Origin: Lysobacter sp. Root690
Lineage (GTDB): Bacteria; Pseudomonadota; Gammaproteobacteria; Xanthomonadales; Xanthomonadaceae
Reading direction: 5' to 3'
NCBI RefSeq assembly: GCF_001427785.1
Contig: NZ_LMHM01000001.1
Span: 675,116-739,115 of the forward strand
Length of the DNA: 64,000 nucleotides
Shown here: positions 1-8,129 of the stretch, in pieces
Layout of the letters: each line of letters opens with the position of its first letter
Numbering within the stretch: the first letter of the stretch is position 1
The notes under the pieces: model-generated
Seen by the model: only the letters and a program-made list of their open reading frames with translations
What the model was told of the DNA's origin: nothing
The model's database searches: none
Position numbers and translations under genes: made by a program

Positions 1-1
1 A

Positions 2-64
2 CGGGGCCTCGCAGCGCTGGATGAACTGCGCGGCTTCAAGCGCAAGCTGAGCTACCTGCTCTAG
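2..64 (+). CDS. 3' end of an unidentified gene
   Basis: Only the last 20 codons lie in the window, in frame 2, ending LDELRGFKRKLSYLL and a TAG stop. The reading agrees with the codon use of the region (G or C in third positions). The tail is basic and helical-looking, and too short to assign a family. The stop is followed at once by a palindromic repeat, as expected at the end of a transcription unit. Confidence 0.5.
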   Translation, partial: RGLAALDELRGFKRKLSYLL

Positions 65-163
65 CTGTAGGAGCGGCGCGAGCCGCGACCGCGGGAATGC
101 GGCTACGACGCAGCTTGCGACGTCAGCGTAATGGCGCGGTCGCGGCTTGCGCCGCTCCTACAG
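65..163. repeat. GTAG-type extragenic palindrome pair (REP/BIME-like)
   Basis: A 29-base unit beginning CTGTAGGAGCGGCGCGAGCC (65-93) is repeated in inverted orientation at 135-163 with one mismatch (GCGCGAG against GCGCAAG), with about 41 bases between. Each arm starts with GTAGGAGC, the head typical of REP elements in Stenotrophomonas, Xanthomonas and Lysobacter. The element lies directly behind a stop codon in non-coding DNA. Arranged as two inverted REPs it could fold as one long hairpin and act as a terminator or mRNA stabiliser. REP identity rests on known families; copy number elsewhere cannot be seen here. Confidence 0.8.
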
Positions 164-276
164 GGAGCCATCGCGGTAACGACGCGAATTGGTCGCTCGA
201 TCGGAGCGAAAGATATCGGGTTCTGGTGTGCATCGAAAAAATGGATGCGGCGAGAGACGCCCATATCTCACCCAAA

Positions 277-630
277 TCAACGCAACGAATTCCGCCCATC
301 CTGGATCGCCACCACACTCCCATCGTCACGCGCGACATCGTCGTTGAACGCATGCGCCCCGCCGCTAGCCGGTAACACCGTGGCGGCCGTGGTCACCGCC
401 GCTGCTGCCGCCACCGAGACCGCATCGCTCGCCGGCTCGCCCTCATCGAGCACCGCTTTGCGCACCTCGGCGAGCATCGGCAGGATGTTGTAGAAAGCAT
501 TGGCGACCGATTTGCGCCCCAGCGCGCTGTAGCGATCGCCCTGGGTCAGCGCGAACCAGGTCGCCGCGTGCAGCGCGTGGATGGCGCGGCGGGTCTGCGG
601 ACCGCCCGCGGGGGTGTTGTCGAGGCTCAT
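277..630 (-). CDS. hypothetical protein, 117 aa
   Basis: I do not recognise this protein. The start chosen is the ATG at 630 (MSLDNTPAGG), which has GGAG eight bases upstream; a longer reading from 735 adds 35 residues without a better ribosome site. The first 65 residues are helix-like (TRRAIHALHAATWFALTQG). They are followed by an Ala/Thr/Val-rich stretch and an acidic tail (NDDVARDDGS). There is no signal peptide or clear membrane segment. It stands alone on the minus strand, divergent from the zinc-finger gene at 848. Confidence 0.55.
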   Translation of the reverse strand: MSLDNTPAGGPQTRRAIHALHAATWFALTQGDRYSALGRKSVANAFYNILPMLAEVRKAVLDEGEPASDAVSVAAAAAVTTAATVLPASGGAHAFNDDVARDDGSVVAIQDGRNSLR

Positions 631-847
631 GGTGCGCTCCTGGATGGCCGCTGAAGTCGCGGAATACAGACTAACCGCGCGCCAGATCAGATCCTGCGAC
701 TGGCTGTGTCCGCACGCACGAAAACGCGCACCCACACCGATCCGCGATCGCCGCGGCGGCGCGTGTCATCGTCTGCGAACGGGCAGTGGGAATCTGCGGG
801 CCCGGCGGCGCATGCCGCGCCGCGTTGCGCACAAGGATGCGAACGTC

Positions 848-1087
848 ATGACCGATCTGATCGACCAGGCCCAGTTGTTCGAGGCCATCAACCTGGCCCA
901 ATCCCTGCAGGCGCGCCAGCAGGCCGCCGAAACGCTGGTGCGGCCGGCGCCGGTCGGGTATTGCCTCAGCCAGACCTGCCTGGAGCCGTTCGACGGCGAG
1001 CCCGAGCGCCTGTACTGCGGTCCGGCCTGCGCGCAATCGCATCACCAGCAGATGCAGCGCGACCGGCATCGTCCGCGGCGCGGTTGA
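848..1087 (+). CDS. small DksA/TraR-like zinc-finger protein
   Basis: A 79-aa protein. The N-terminal half is a helix rich in Ala, Gln and Leu (LIDQAQLFEAINLAQSLQAR). The second half holds four cysteines arranged C-x4-C-x13-C-x3-C (around YCLSQTC and YCGPAC), as expected for a Zn ribbon. Size, leading helix and position of the Zn site recall the short TraR/YbiI group of DksA-like proteins, which bind RNA polymerase, but the first Cys pair has x4 instead of x2, so the family call is tentative. The gene ends 46 bases before the MocR regulator on the same strand. Confidence 0.55.
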   Translation: MTDLIDQAQLFEAINLAQSLQARQQAAETLVRPAPVGYCLSQTCLEPFDGEPERLYCGPACAQSHHQQMQRDRHRPRRG

Positions 1088-1133
1088 TGGCGGCGGCAAA
1101 TACAGCCGCGCGCCGGGCTAGTAGCATGGCGGC

Positions 1134-2636
1134 ATGGTCAAACATGCCGGCTCGGTGTTTTCCGTCGACGTCACCGGTCTGCAGGCGCAGGCCGGGCAGC
1201 CGGCGTACGCGCGCATCTGCGAACGCATCCGCGCCGCGATCGTCAGCGGCGCGCTGCCGCCGAACGCGCGCCTGCCGTCGGGTCGCACGCTCGCGCAGGA
1301 CTTCGGCGTGGCTCGCAACACCGTCGACTGGGCGCTGGATCAACTGGTCGCCGACGGCTACATCGTGCGCCGCCGCGGCGCCGGCAGTTTCGTCGCCGCG
1401 CAGTTGCCCGAACGCGACCTGATGCCGTCCGCGCGCGCGGCGCGCGCTGAGGCCGACACCACGCCGCGCCGCCTGTCGCAACGCGCGGATGCGTTGCGCG
1501 CGTATCCAGGTCATTACGCATCGGCATCGGCGCGGGCGTTCACCCCGTCGTTGCCGCCGATCGATCTGTTTCCGCGCGAAGTCTGGAATCGACTGCTGCT
1601 GCGCGAAGCCGGCAAGGCCGGCGGCGAGTATTGGGAATACGGCGCCAGCAACGGCCTGCGGGCGCTGCGCGGCGCGATCGCCGCGCACGCGTCGGCGATG
1701 CGCGCGGTGCGTTGTTCGCCCGAGCAGGTGATCGTGGTCACCAGCACCCAGCAGGCGGTGGAACTCGCCGGCAAGGTGATCGCCGATCCGGGTGATCGCG
1801 CCTGGTGCGAAACGCCCGGCTATCAGCCGGTGCAGCACTGCCTGCGCGCGGTCGGTCTGGAGGTGGTGCCGGTGCCGGTCGACGAACACGGACTCGATGT
1901 AGAGGCCGGCGTGGCGCGTGCGCCCGATGCGCGCGTCGCCTATGTCACGCCCGCGCATCAGTACCCGCTGGGTTGCGAGATGTCGTTGTCGCGGCGCGAG
2001 GCGCTGCTGGCATGGGCGCGGCAACGCGACGCGTATGTGATCGAAGACGATTACGACGGCGACTATCGCTATCAGGGCCGCCCGATCGCGTCGCTGCAGG
2101 GCCTGGACGACACCGGCCGGGTGATCTACGTCGGCAGCTTCAACAAGATCCTGTTTCCGGGCCTGCGCATCGCCTATGCGATCGTGCCCGAGCCGCTGGT
2201 CGCCGCCTTCGTCGACGCCAAGCACAGCGCCGACGGCCACACCGCGCTGCTGGCGCAGGGCGTGCTCGCCGCGTTCATTCACGAAGGCCATCTCGCCCGC
2301 CATCTGCGCAAGACCCGGGCGATCTACGACGAACGACGCCTCGCGTTTCTCGAGCAGGCGCGCGCGCTGGACGACGTGCTGGAATTCGGACCGGCCATCG
2401 CCGGCATGCACGTCGCCGCTTGGTTCAAGGGTCCGACGCGCATCGACGATCGCGCCGTTGCCGAGGCCTGCGCGCGCGACGGCGTCGTGGTGCATCCGCT
2501 GTCGAAATACGGCCGTTGCGAACAGCCGCCGTACCAATACGGCGGACTGGTGTTCGGCTTCGCCGGCGCGACGCCGGTGCAGTCGCGCTCGGGACTGCAG
2601 GTGGTGCGGCGAGCGATTGAAGCGGCCGGCGCCTGA
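1134..2636 (+). CDS. MocR/GabR-family regulator (GntR HTH plus aminotransferase-like domain)
   Basis: A 500-aa protein with a GntR-type winged helix at about residues 20-90 (ICERIRAAIVSGALPPNARL, then LAQDFGVARNTVDWAL). This is followed by a fold-type I aminotransferase domain (about 125-500). The PLP-binding lysine is K338 in VGSFNKILFPGLR, and the upstream VIEDDYDGDYRY matches the aspartate motif of the family. Such proteins are PLP-sensing regulators, usually of a neighbouring vitamin B6, GABA or taurine gene. No such target lies beside it: the downstream gene is a convergent diguanylate cyclase, so its target is unknown. Length is typical of the family. Confidence 0.88.
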   Translation: MVKHAGSVFSVDVTGLQAQAGQPAYARICERIRAAIVSGALPPNARLPSGRTLAQDFGVARNTVDWALDQLVADGYIVRRRGAGSFVAAQLPERDLMPSARAARAEADTTPRRLSQRADALRAYPGHYASASARAFTPSLPPIDLFPREVWNRLLLREAGKAGGEYWEYGASNGLRALRGAIAAHASAMRAVRCSPEQVIVVTSTQQAVELAGKVIADPGDRAWCETPGYQPVQHCLRAVGLEVVPVPVDEHGLDVEAGVARAPDARVAYVTPAHQYPLGCEMSLSRREALLAWARQRDAYVIEDDYDGDYRYQGRPIASLQGLDDTGRVIYVGSFNKILFPGLRIAYAIVPEPLVAAFVDAKHSADGHTALLAQGVLAAFIHEGHLARHLRKTRAIYDERRLAFLEQARALDDVLEFGPAIAGMHVAAWFKGPTRIDDRAVAEACARDGVVVHPLSKYGRCEQPPYQYGGLVFGFAGATPVQSRSGLQVVRRAIEAAGA

Positions 2637-2652
2637 AGCGAAGACGCGGCGA

Positions 2653-4329
2653 TCAGATAGCGATGTCGTGCGCCGCGGCCTGCTGCACGGTCACCCGGTC
2701 GCGGCCGCCGGCCTTGCTCGCGTACAGCGCGGCGTCGGCGCGCTCGAGCAGTTGATCGAAGCTTTCGCCTGGCCGCAGCTCGGCCACGCCCAGACTCAGG
2801 CTCAGCGGCAGAACCCGCCCGTTGATGCTCGGCGGATTGGCGCTGATGGTGCGGCGCAGGTGCTCGGCCACCACCAGCCCCTGTTCCAGGCGCGTGCCCG
2901 GCAGGCCGACCAGGATTTCGTCGCCGCCGTAGCGGCCGCACAGGTCGGTCGCGCGCAAGCGGTTGCGGGTGCGTTCGGCGACCGTGCGCAGCGCTTCGTC
3001 GCCGGCGCTGTGGCCGTGCTCGTCGTTGATGCGCTTGAAGTGGTCGATGTCGAAGAACACCACGGTCAGCGGACGCGAGGCGCGATGCGCTTCGGTAATC
3101 GCCTGACGCATGCCTTCCTCGATCGCCGCGCGGGTCATCACGCTGGTCAGGCGGTCGTAGGTGGCGCGGTGCTTGGCGCTGTCGTGATCGCGGCGCAGTT
3201 GCTGCAGCTTCGCCGCCAGGCCGAGCAACAGGCCCAGGCCGCCGAGCACCAGACCAACCGGATAGGCGTATTCGAGCCAGCCGTACGACGGCCACCAACG
3301 CTGATACGCGCCGACCAGCACGATCAACACCGCCATCAGCGGCGTCCATGCCAGCATCAGGAAATAGGCTTCGCGCTGGCGCCGGCCGATCGCGACCGCG
3401 CTGGCGTAGACGATCGCGCCGATCACCACCAGCAGCACCACGTTGCCGAACGAGGCGCTGGCCCGCCAGGTGTGGATCATCGACACCAGCAACAGGCCGC
3501 CGAGCAGCCAGCTGCAGATGTTGAGCAGCTTCGCCACCGGCGCCTGGGTCGCGCGCAGATCGAGGAAGAACATCAGGAAACGCACGCTGGCCAATACCGC
3601 GGCGGTGTTCAGCACGACGTTGGTGCGGCGGTCCGGCATGATGTCGCCGAGCCACGGAATCATCCGCGTCTCGCCGCCCTCCACCGCCAAATTCAAGGTC
3701 TGCACCACCAAGGTCAGGCACAGATAGGCGTAGCCGCGTTCCTTCAGACCGATCCAGAAACCGAACGCGAGCAGCGCGATCACCCCGAGCGCGGTCAGCA
3801 CCACGCTGCGCAGGGCGATGTGGCTCATGTCCTGGCGATGCACCGCGTCCAGCGGCATCACCAGCAAGGTCGACGCGGTGACGTCGGCGGCCGCGGCGCG
3901 CAGATAGATCACCTCGCCCTTGTGCAGGCCGCCCTCCAGCGGAAACACCAGGAACCGCGAGGAGTGGCGGAAGTCCGCGGCCTTGCCGTGGATCGAGCGG
4001 CGTACCGGCGAGGTCGCGCCCGCGCGCCAGATGCCGACGAACTTGCGGTACGGCTGGGTCAGCACCAATTGCGGCGCGTTGTCGCCGGGCACGTCCTGGG
4101 TCGAGACCAGTCGCCACCAATGCCAGTTGCGGTCTAGCACCGCGATCTCGTTGCCCTGCACCGGGACGAAGCGCGCGTCGTAGTCGCCGGCCAGCACGCG
4201 CGCGGGCGGCGGATCGGTCGACGGCTCCAGGCGCGACAAGGCGAACGGCTGCGCCGATGCCACCGCCGCGGCCGTGAGACCGAGCAGGATCAGCGCGAGC
4301 TGCCAGATGGAGCGCCAGAACCGATGCAT
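2653..4329 (-). CDS. membrane diguanylate cyclase with 7TM-DISM sensor
   Basis: A 558-aa protein with an N-terminal signal anchor (LALILLGLTAAAVASA). A periplasmic beta-type sensor region (about 30-180, 7TMR-DISM extracellular type) is followed by seven closely spaced hydrophobic helices (about 185-370), a short coiled coil and a C-terminal GGDEF domain. The active site reads GGDEI at 468-472. The product-inhibition I-site RxxD (RATD, 459-462) is present five residues before it, so the enzyme should make cyclic di-GMP under feedback control. The ligand is unknown. It is convergent with the MocR gene. Confidence 0.9.
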   Translation of the reverse strand: MHRFWRSIWQLALILLGLTAAAVASAQPFALSRLEPSTDPPPARVLAGDYDARFVPVQGNEIAVLDRNWHWWRLVSTQDVPGDNAPQLVLTQPYRKFVGIWRAGATSPVRRSIHGKAADFRHSSRFLVFPLEGGLHKGEVIYLRAAAADVTASTLLVMPLDAVHRQDMSHIALRSVVLTALGVIALLAFGFWIGLKERGYAYLCLTLVVQTLNLAVEGGETRMIPWLGDIMPDRRTNVVLNTAAVLASVRFLMFFLDLRATQAPVAKLLNICSWLLGGLLLVSMIHTWRASASFGNVVLLVVIGAIVYASAVAIGRRQREAYFLMLAWTPLMAVLIVLVGAYQRWWPSYGWLEYAYPVGLVLGGLGLLLGLAAKLQQLRRDHDSAKHRATYDRLTSVMTRAAIEEGMRQAITEAHRASRPLTVVFFDIDHFKRINDEHGHSAGDEALRTVAERTRNRLRATDLCGRYGGDEILVGLPGTRLEQGLVVAEHLRRTISANPPSINGRVLPLSLSLGVAELRPGESFDQLLERADAALYASKAGGRDRVTVQQAAAHDIAI

Positions 4330-4477
4330 TGCCTTGCGAAGACTTCCCCCTAAACCCCGCCGAGCATAGCCCAGGCACCCTCGCCTAGACCTTGCGCCAC
4401 GGCCCGGCTCGGACCCAGGACTGCGACCTGGATTGCAATCGAGGGCGCCGATCGGGCCGGTTCGCCGGCGTTGCCGC

Positions 4478-5734
4478 TCAGCGGAGGTAGCGCGCGGCGG
4501 TCAATCCGTCCAGGCTGATCTGCGGCGCGCGGCCGCTGATCAGGTCGGCCGTCACCCGTCCGGTGCCGGCGGCCATGGTCCAGCCCAGGGTGCCGTGGCC
4601 GGTGGCGAGGTAGAGATTCGAATACGGCGTCTCGCCGAGCACCGGCGTGCCGTCGGGCGTCATCGGCCGCAGCCCGCTCCAGAATTCGGCGCGGCGCGCA
4701 TCGCCTCCGCGCGGGAACAGATCGGTCAGCACATGCAGCAGGGTGTCGCGGCGCGCGTCGTGCAGGCGGCGGTCGTAACCGGCCAGTTCGGCGGTGCCGC
4801 CGACCCGGATGCGGTCGCCCAGGCGGGTCACCGCGACCTTGTGGGTTTCGTCCATGATCGTCGATTCCGGCGCGTGCTGCGGATCGACGATCGGCACGGT
4901 GATCGAATACCCCTTGACCGGATACACCGGGATGCGGATGCCGATCGGCGCGAGCAGCAGCGGCGAATGACTGCCCAAGGCGATCAGGCAAGCATCGGCC
5001 TTCAGCACGCCGGCATCGGTGTGGACACCCGCGATCGTTCCACCCTCGGCCTGCAACGCCTGGATGTTCACGCCGAAACGGAACTCCACGCCGATCGCTT
5101 CGGCCATGCGCGCCAGGGTCTGGGTGAACTTGAAGCAGTCGCCGGTCTCATCGCCAGGCAAGCGCAACGCGCCGACGAACTTGTGCCTGACCTGCGCCAG
5201 CGCCGGTTCGTACTGGAGGTAATCGTCGCGGCCGAGCAACTGGAAGGCGACCCCGTACTCGCGCAGGATCTCGATGTCCTTGCCGCTGTCGTCGAGCTGC
5301 TTCTGGCTGCGGAACAATTGCAGCGTGCCCTGCTGGCGATCGTCGTAACCGATGCCGGTGTCGGCGCGCAGCTCGCGCAGGCAATCGCGGCTGTACTCGG
5401 CCAGTCGTACCATGCGCGCCTTGTTGATGCGGTATCGCGCCTGGGTGCAGTTGCGCAGCATCGCCATGCACCAGCCCAGCATCGCCGGGTCGAGCAGGTC
5501 GCGGATCACCAGCGGGCGGTGCCGCATCGCCAGCCATTTGATCGCCTTCAGCGGCACGCCCGGCCCGGCCCAGGGCGCGGCATAGCCCGGCGACACCTCA
5601 CCGGCGTTGGCGAAACTGGTTTCCATCGCCGGCGCGGCCTGGCGATCGACGACGGTGACCTGATGGCCGGCCCTGGCCAGGTAGTACGCGGCAGTGGTTC
5701 CGATCACGCCGCTGCCCAGAACTAGAACCTTGAT
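4478..5734 (-). CDS. dadA: D-amino acid dehydrogenase, small subunit type (apparent ATC start)
   Basis: A FAD-dependent dehydrogenase that oxidises D-amino acids to keto acids and ammonia at the inner membrane. The Rossmann FAD motif ([20 protein letters not shown]) is at the N-terminus, and the C-terminal [14 protein letters not shown] is typical of DadA. The frame contains no ATG, GTG or TTG before this motif. An AGGAG ribosome site stands six bases before an ATC codon at 5734, giving IKVLVLGSG and a 418-aa protein of normal family length. The first canonical start, GTG at 5707, would cut the FAD motif. A VOC-family gene ends 22 bases upstream on the same strand, so the two are probably cotranscribed. 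Confidence 0.9.
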   Translation of the reverse strand: MKVLVLGSGVIGTTAAYYLARAGHQVTVVDRQAAPAMETSFANAGEVSPGYAAPWAGPGVPLKAIKWLAMRHRPLVIRDLLDPAMLGWCMAMLRNCTQARYRINKARMVRLAEYSRDCLRELRADTGIGYDDRQQGTLQLFRSQKQLDDSGKDIEILREYGVAFQLLGRDDYLQYEPALAQVRHKFVGALRLPGDETGDCFKFTQTLARMAEAIGVEFRFGVNIQALQAEGGTIAGVHTDAGVLKADACLIALGSHSPLLLAPIGIRIPVYPVKGYSITVPIVDPQHAPESTIMDETHKVAVTRLGDRIRVGGTAELAGYDRRLHDARRDTLLHVLTDLFPRGGDARRAEFWSGLRPMTPDGTPVLGETPYSNLYLATGHGTLGWTMAAGTGRVTADLISGRAPQISLDGLTAARYLR

Positions 5735-5756
5735 GGCCGTCTCCTGCTCGTGCCGG

Positions 5757-6194
5757 TCAGCCGAGTTCCTGCGCGAGTCCGATCAAAATCCCTTCCGGCC
5801 CGCGGATGTAACACAGCCGATACACGTCCTTATAGTCGACCACTTCGCCTACCAGCTGCGCGCCGCGCTTATACAAGCGTTCGAGCGTCTCGTTGAGATC
5901 GTCCACGGCGAACATGACGCGCAGATAGCCCAGCGCATTGACCGGCGCGGTGCGGTGATCGGCGACCACGGTCGGCCGTAGAAAGCGCGAGAGTTCGAGC
6001 CGGCTGTGGCCGTCGGGCGTGCGCATCATCGCGACTTCGACATGCTGATCGCCCAGACCGGTGACACGCCCGGCCCATTCGCCTTCGATCGAGCCGCGCC
6101 CTTCGAGTTCGAGGCCGAGTTCGCGAAAGAAATCGACCGTCGCTTCGAGGTCTTCGACGACGATTCCTACGTTGTCCATCCGCTTGAGCGCCAT
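5757..6194 (-). CDS. VOC-family (glyoxalase-like) protein
   Basis: A 145-aa protein starting at [20 protein letters not shown], with GGAG nine bases upstream. It has the two beta-alpha-beta-beta-beta halves of the vicinal-oxygen-chelate fold, with metal-ligand candidates near HVEVAMM and in the C-terminal [15 protein letters not shown] (Glu). Substrates in this superfamily vary (methylglyoxal-glutathione, dioxygenase substrates, antibiotics) and cannot be told from sequence. It is the probable first gene of an operon with dadA. Confidence 0.8.
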   Translation of the reverse strand: MALKRMDNVGIVVEDLEATVDFFRELGLELEGRGSIEGEWAGRVTGLGDQHVEVAMMRTPDGHSRLELSRFLRPTVVADHRTAPVNALGYLRVMFAVDDLNETLERLYKRGAQLVGEVVDYKDVYRLCYIRGPEGILIGLAQELG

Positions 6195-6317
6195 GGTTCC
6201 AGTCTCCAGGGTGTCGTTTGCCTGACCAGGGCTTCGCGCCCGCAACACCTGTGGATGATGCCATGTGGATCCGCGCCCGGGGCCAGGCCGGCTTCGCGAA
6301 GCGATTACGCGACCGAC

Positions 6318-6347
6318 CTGCCGCCGGCCTGCGAGGGCCGGCGGCAG
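6318..6347 (-). terminator. strong 12-bp hairpin behind the Cys-peptide cluster
   Basis: CTGCCGCCGGCC (6318-6329) and its exact complement (6336-6347) are separated by a six-base loop, TGCGAG. The hairpin lies about 100 bases beyond the stop of the gene at 6446, on that gene's transcribed side. No clear T-run follows on either strand, so a simple intrinsic terminator is likely but not certain. Confidence 0.55.
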
Positions 6348-6445
6348 TCACGCTTGTGTCGGACAGCGACGCCCGCGAGGTTCAAGCCATGCCGAACACC
6401 CTATCGCCGCGACCCGGACGATCCGGCCGCGGCGTGCTCAGCGCT

Positions 6446-6661
6446 TCAAGGCGCCGCGCAGCACAGGCAGTTCTTGCCGTCCGGGGTCAGATCGCCGCCG
6501 GGGATACCGCAGCGCGAGCGGCAGGCGATCGTCTGGCAGCGCGCCTTGAGGCCGTCGCCGCTGGACAGATCGTTGGCGAACACCTGGGAAAATCCGAATC
6601 CCATGGCGGTCGAGAACAACGCGGCGATCAATACGTTACGAATACGGGTGTTGCGCTTCAT
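6446..6661 (-). CDS. small exported Cys-rich peptide, 71 aa
   Basis: I do not recognise this protein. It starts MKRNTRIRNVLIAALFSTAM, a clear signal peptide, with likely cleavage after VFA (about residue 29). The mature part is about 42 residues with six cysteines: C42, C47, C51, C65, C67 and C68 (ending CLCC). No CxxCH haem motif is present. Six cysteines in so small an exported peptide suggest disulfides or a metal site. It is the last gene of a run whose preceding member is a membrane-anchored thioredoxin-like protein, a plausible partner for its cysteines (inference). Confidence 0.65.
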   Translation of the reverse strand: MKRNTRIRNVLIAALFSTAMGFGFSQVFANDLSSGDGLKARCQTIACRSRCGIPGGDLTPDGKNCLCCAAP

Positions 6662-6807
6662 CGTCTTTCTCCCTGATGTTCCGCTCCGCCCTTCCAGGAC
6701 GGACGCGAACGCGATGGTTCGGGCCGGTGGCGGCCCTGCAATCCGGAGCGGCGCGACCGCCTCCGTCCGACAACGGGTCGTCCCTGACCCGTGAAGCGCC
6801 CTGCCTT

Positions 6808-7497
6808 TCAGGGCGACTCCTTGTTCGCGACCCGCGCGGCGCCGCCGCCGGGTCGTTTGGGTTCGTCCAGCGCCGCCAACGCCGCGCGCAGATCCGCGGC
6901 CTCGTCGATCACGCCCATGCGCGCGTAACGCACGCGCCCGTCCGCGCCGATCACCAGTAGCAGCGGCACGCTGTGCGCGCGGAACAGCATCGCGGTGCGC
7001 ACCTCGCTGTTGGCGACGATCGGAAACGCCAGCGCATGCGCGCGTGCGTAGGCGCCCGCGTCGGCGGCGCTCGCGCTGGCCACGCCGATCATTTCGGCGC
7101 GCCCCTTCGACGCCGCCGGCGCTTGCGCGGCGATCGCCTTGACCATCGGCAGCGAGGCCAGGCAATGCGGGCAGGTGGTGCTGAAGAAGTACAGCAACTG
7201 GTAATCCGCGCGCGGCTCGCCGAGCACCACCGCGCCGCCGTCCAATGCGGTCAGCGCAACCTTCGGCACGTACATGCCGACATAGGGATCGTTGACTCGC
7301 TCGACCAGGCCGCGCCGCTCCTGACGCAGCTCGCGCAACTGCCAGGCGAGCGCCAGCACCAGCGCACAGGCCAGCAGCAGGCCCAGCGTCAACGCCAGCG
7401 ACACGCCGCGCGCGGGTCTCGCCGCGACCGCCGAATCGGCGGCGGCGCCGCGGACGACCGCGGGAATCTGCCGAGGGCCGGACGTGGTCGAACTCAT
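6808..7497 (-). CDS. membrane-anchored TlpA/MauD-like thiol oxidoreductase
   Basis: A 229-aa protein with one transmembrane helix at about 31-54 and a periplasmic thioredoxin/redoxin fold. The active site is C109-P-H-C112 in FFSTTCPHCLAS, followed later by the cis-proline region HSVPLLLVI. CPHC is common in oxidising or isomerising DsbA-type and MauD-type proteins, and MauD matures a Cys-rich small subunit of methylamine dehydrogenase. Its start overlaps the stop of the upstream small ORF by four bases (ATGA), implying translational coupling. Downstream lies the exported six-Cys peptide. Confidence 0.8.
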   Translation of the reverse strand: MSSTTSGPRQIPAVVRGAAADSAVAARPARGVSLALTLGLLLACALVLALAWQLRELRQERRGLVERVNDPYVGMYVPKVALTALDGGAVVLGEPRADYQLLYFFSTTCPHCLASLPMVKAIAAQAPAASKGRAEMIGVASASAADAGAYARAHALAFPIVANSEVRTAMLFRAHSVPLLLVIGADGRVRYARMGVIDEAADLRAALAALDEPKRPGGGAARVANKESP

Positions 7498-7655
7498 GCC
7501 TTCAGCGCCCACGCGCGAACGCCGTCGCCTTGCAGCCGGTGCACGACGCACGCGCGGATCGCGCGACGATGCGCATGTTCGAAACAATCCGATAACACCG
7601 AGCGGCCGACCGCAGCCGATGCGTGATCGGGCTTACAACACACGAACGTGATCAT
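7494..7655 (-). CDS. 53-aa Cys/His-containing small protein at the head of the cluster
   Basis: I do not recognise this ORF. It has an excellent ribosome site (AAGGAGG four bases before ATG at 7655). Its stop overlaps the start of the thioredoxin-like gene (ATGA), which argues that it is translated. The product begins MITFVCCKPDHASAA and contains four cysteines (C6, C7, C24, C36) and four histidines (H11, H27, H29, H39), with no signal peptide. It could be a small metal-binding or redox protein, or a leader that couples translation of the next gene. Confidence 0.6.
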   Translation of the reverse strand: MITFVCCKPDHASAAVGRSVLSDCFEHAHRRAIRACVVHRLQGDGVRAWALKA

Positions 7656-8129
7656 TCGACCTCCTTGTCGCGATGGCGCGCCCCGGCGCCGCATGCGGCC
7701 GCCGTGTCCCCCACGCCGCGCCCGAGCCAGGACTATGCCGCAGTCGCCACGGTGGCTCGTGCCGGCGGTCACATATCGCGATCGCGCATGCGGTCGCGGT
7801 CGTGGCTCGGCCGCGACCTGGGCACGTTCGTTCGCGTGCGCGCGACGCGGCGTCGCGATCGGATCGCGCGGTCCACAGCGTCGAGCAAGCGAAGACGCAA
7901 TCGCGATGTCGGTTTTTCCGTCCGTGCCGCGAACTCCCCGGGGATGACCGGCGGTGGCGGCCTGCATGCCGGCGCAAACCATGCGCTGCGTCCGCTCCGG
8001 TAAGTGACCGCGCCAGCGGCCCGGAAACGCGGCGCGAGCAGCGGCGGGGAAGCGTGATCGACCCGGCAAACGCACGTCGGCGAGGCCGCTAGTCTCGGCC
8101 GATATCCCTTCGCGCTCACGGCACCGGAC
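7656..8129. other. intergenic, 474 bases, between divergent genes
   Basis: This separates the minus-strand Cys cluster from the plus-strand acyltransferase and must hold both promoters. It is Arg-codon-like GC-rich DNA. Open frames exist on both strands but none has a ribosome site or a protein-like composition. I see no tRNA, riboswitch or repeat. Confidence 0.4.

Noticed and set aside
2324-4378. Long open frame antisense to the MocR and diguanylate cyclase genes (684 aa)
   Set aside because: It runs across two real genes and has Arg/Ala/Gly-rich composition without any family motif. It is a product of high GC in third positions.
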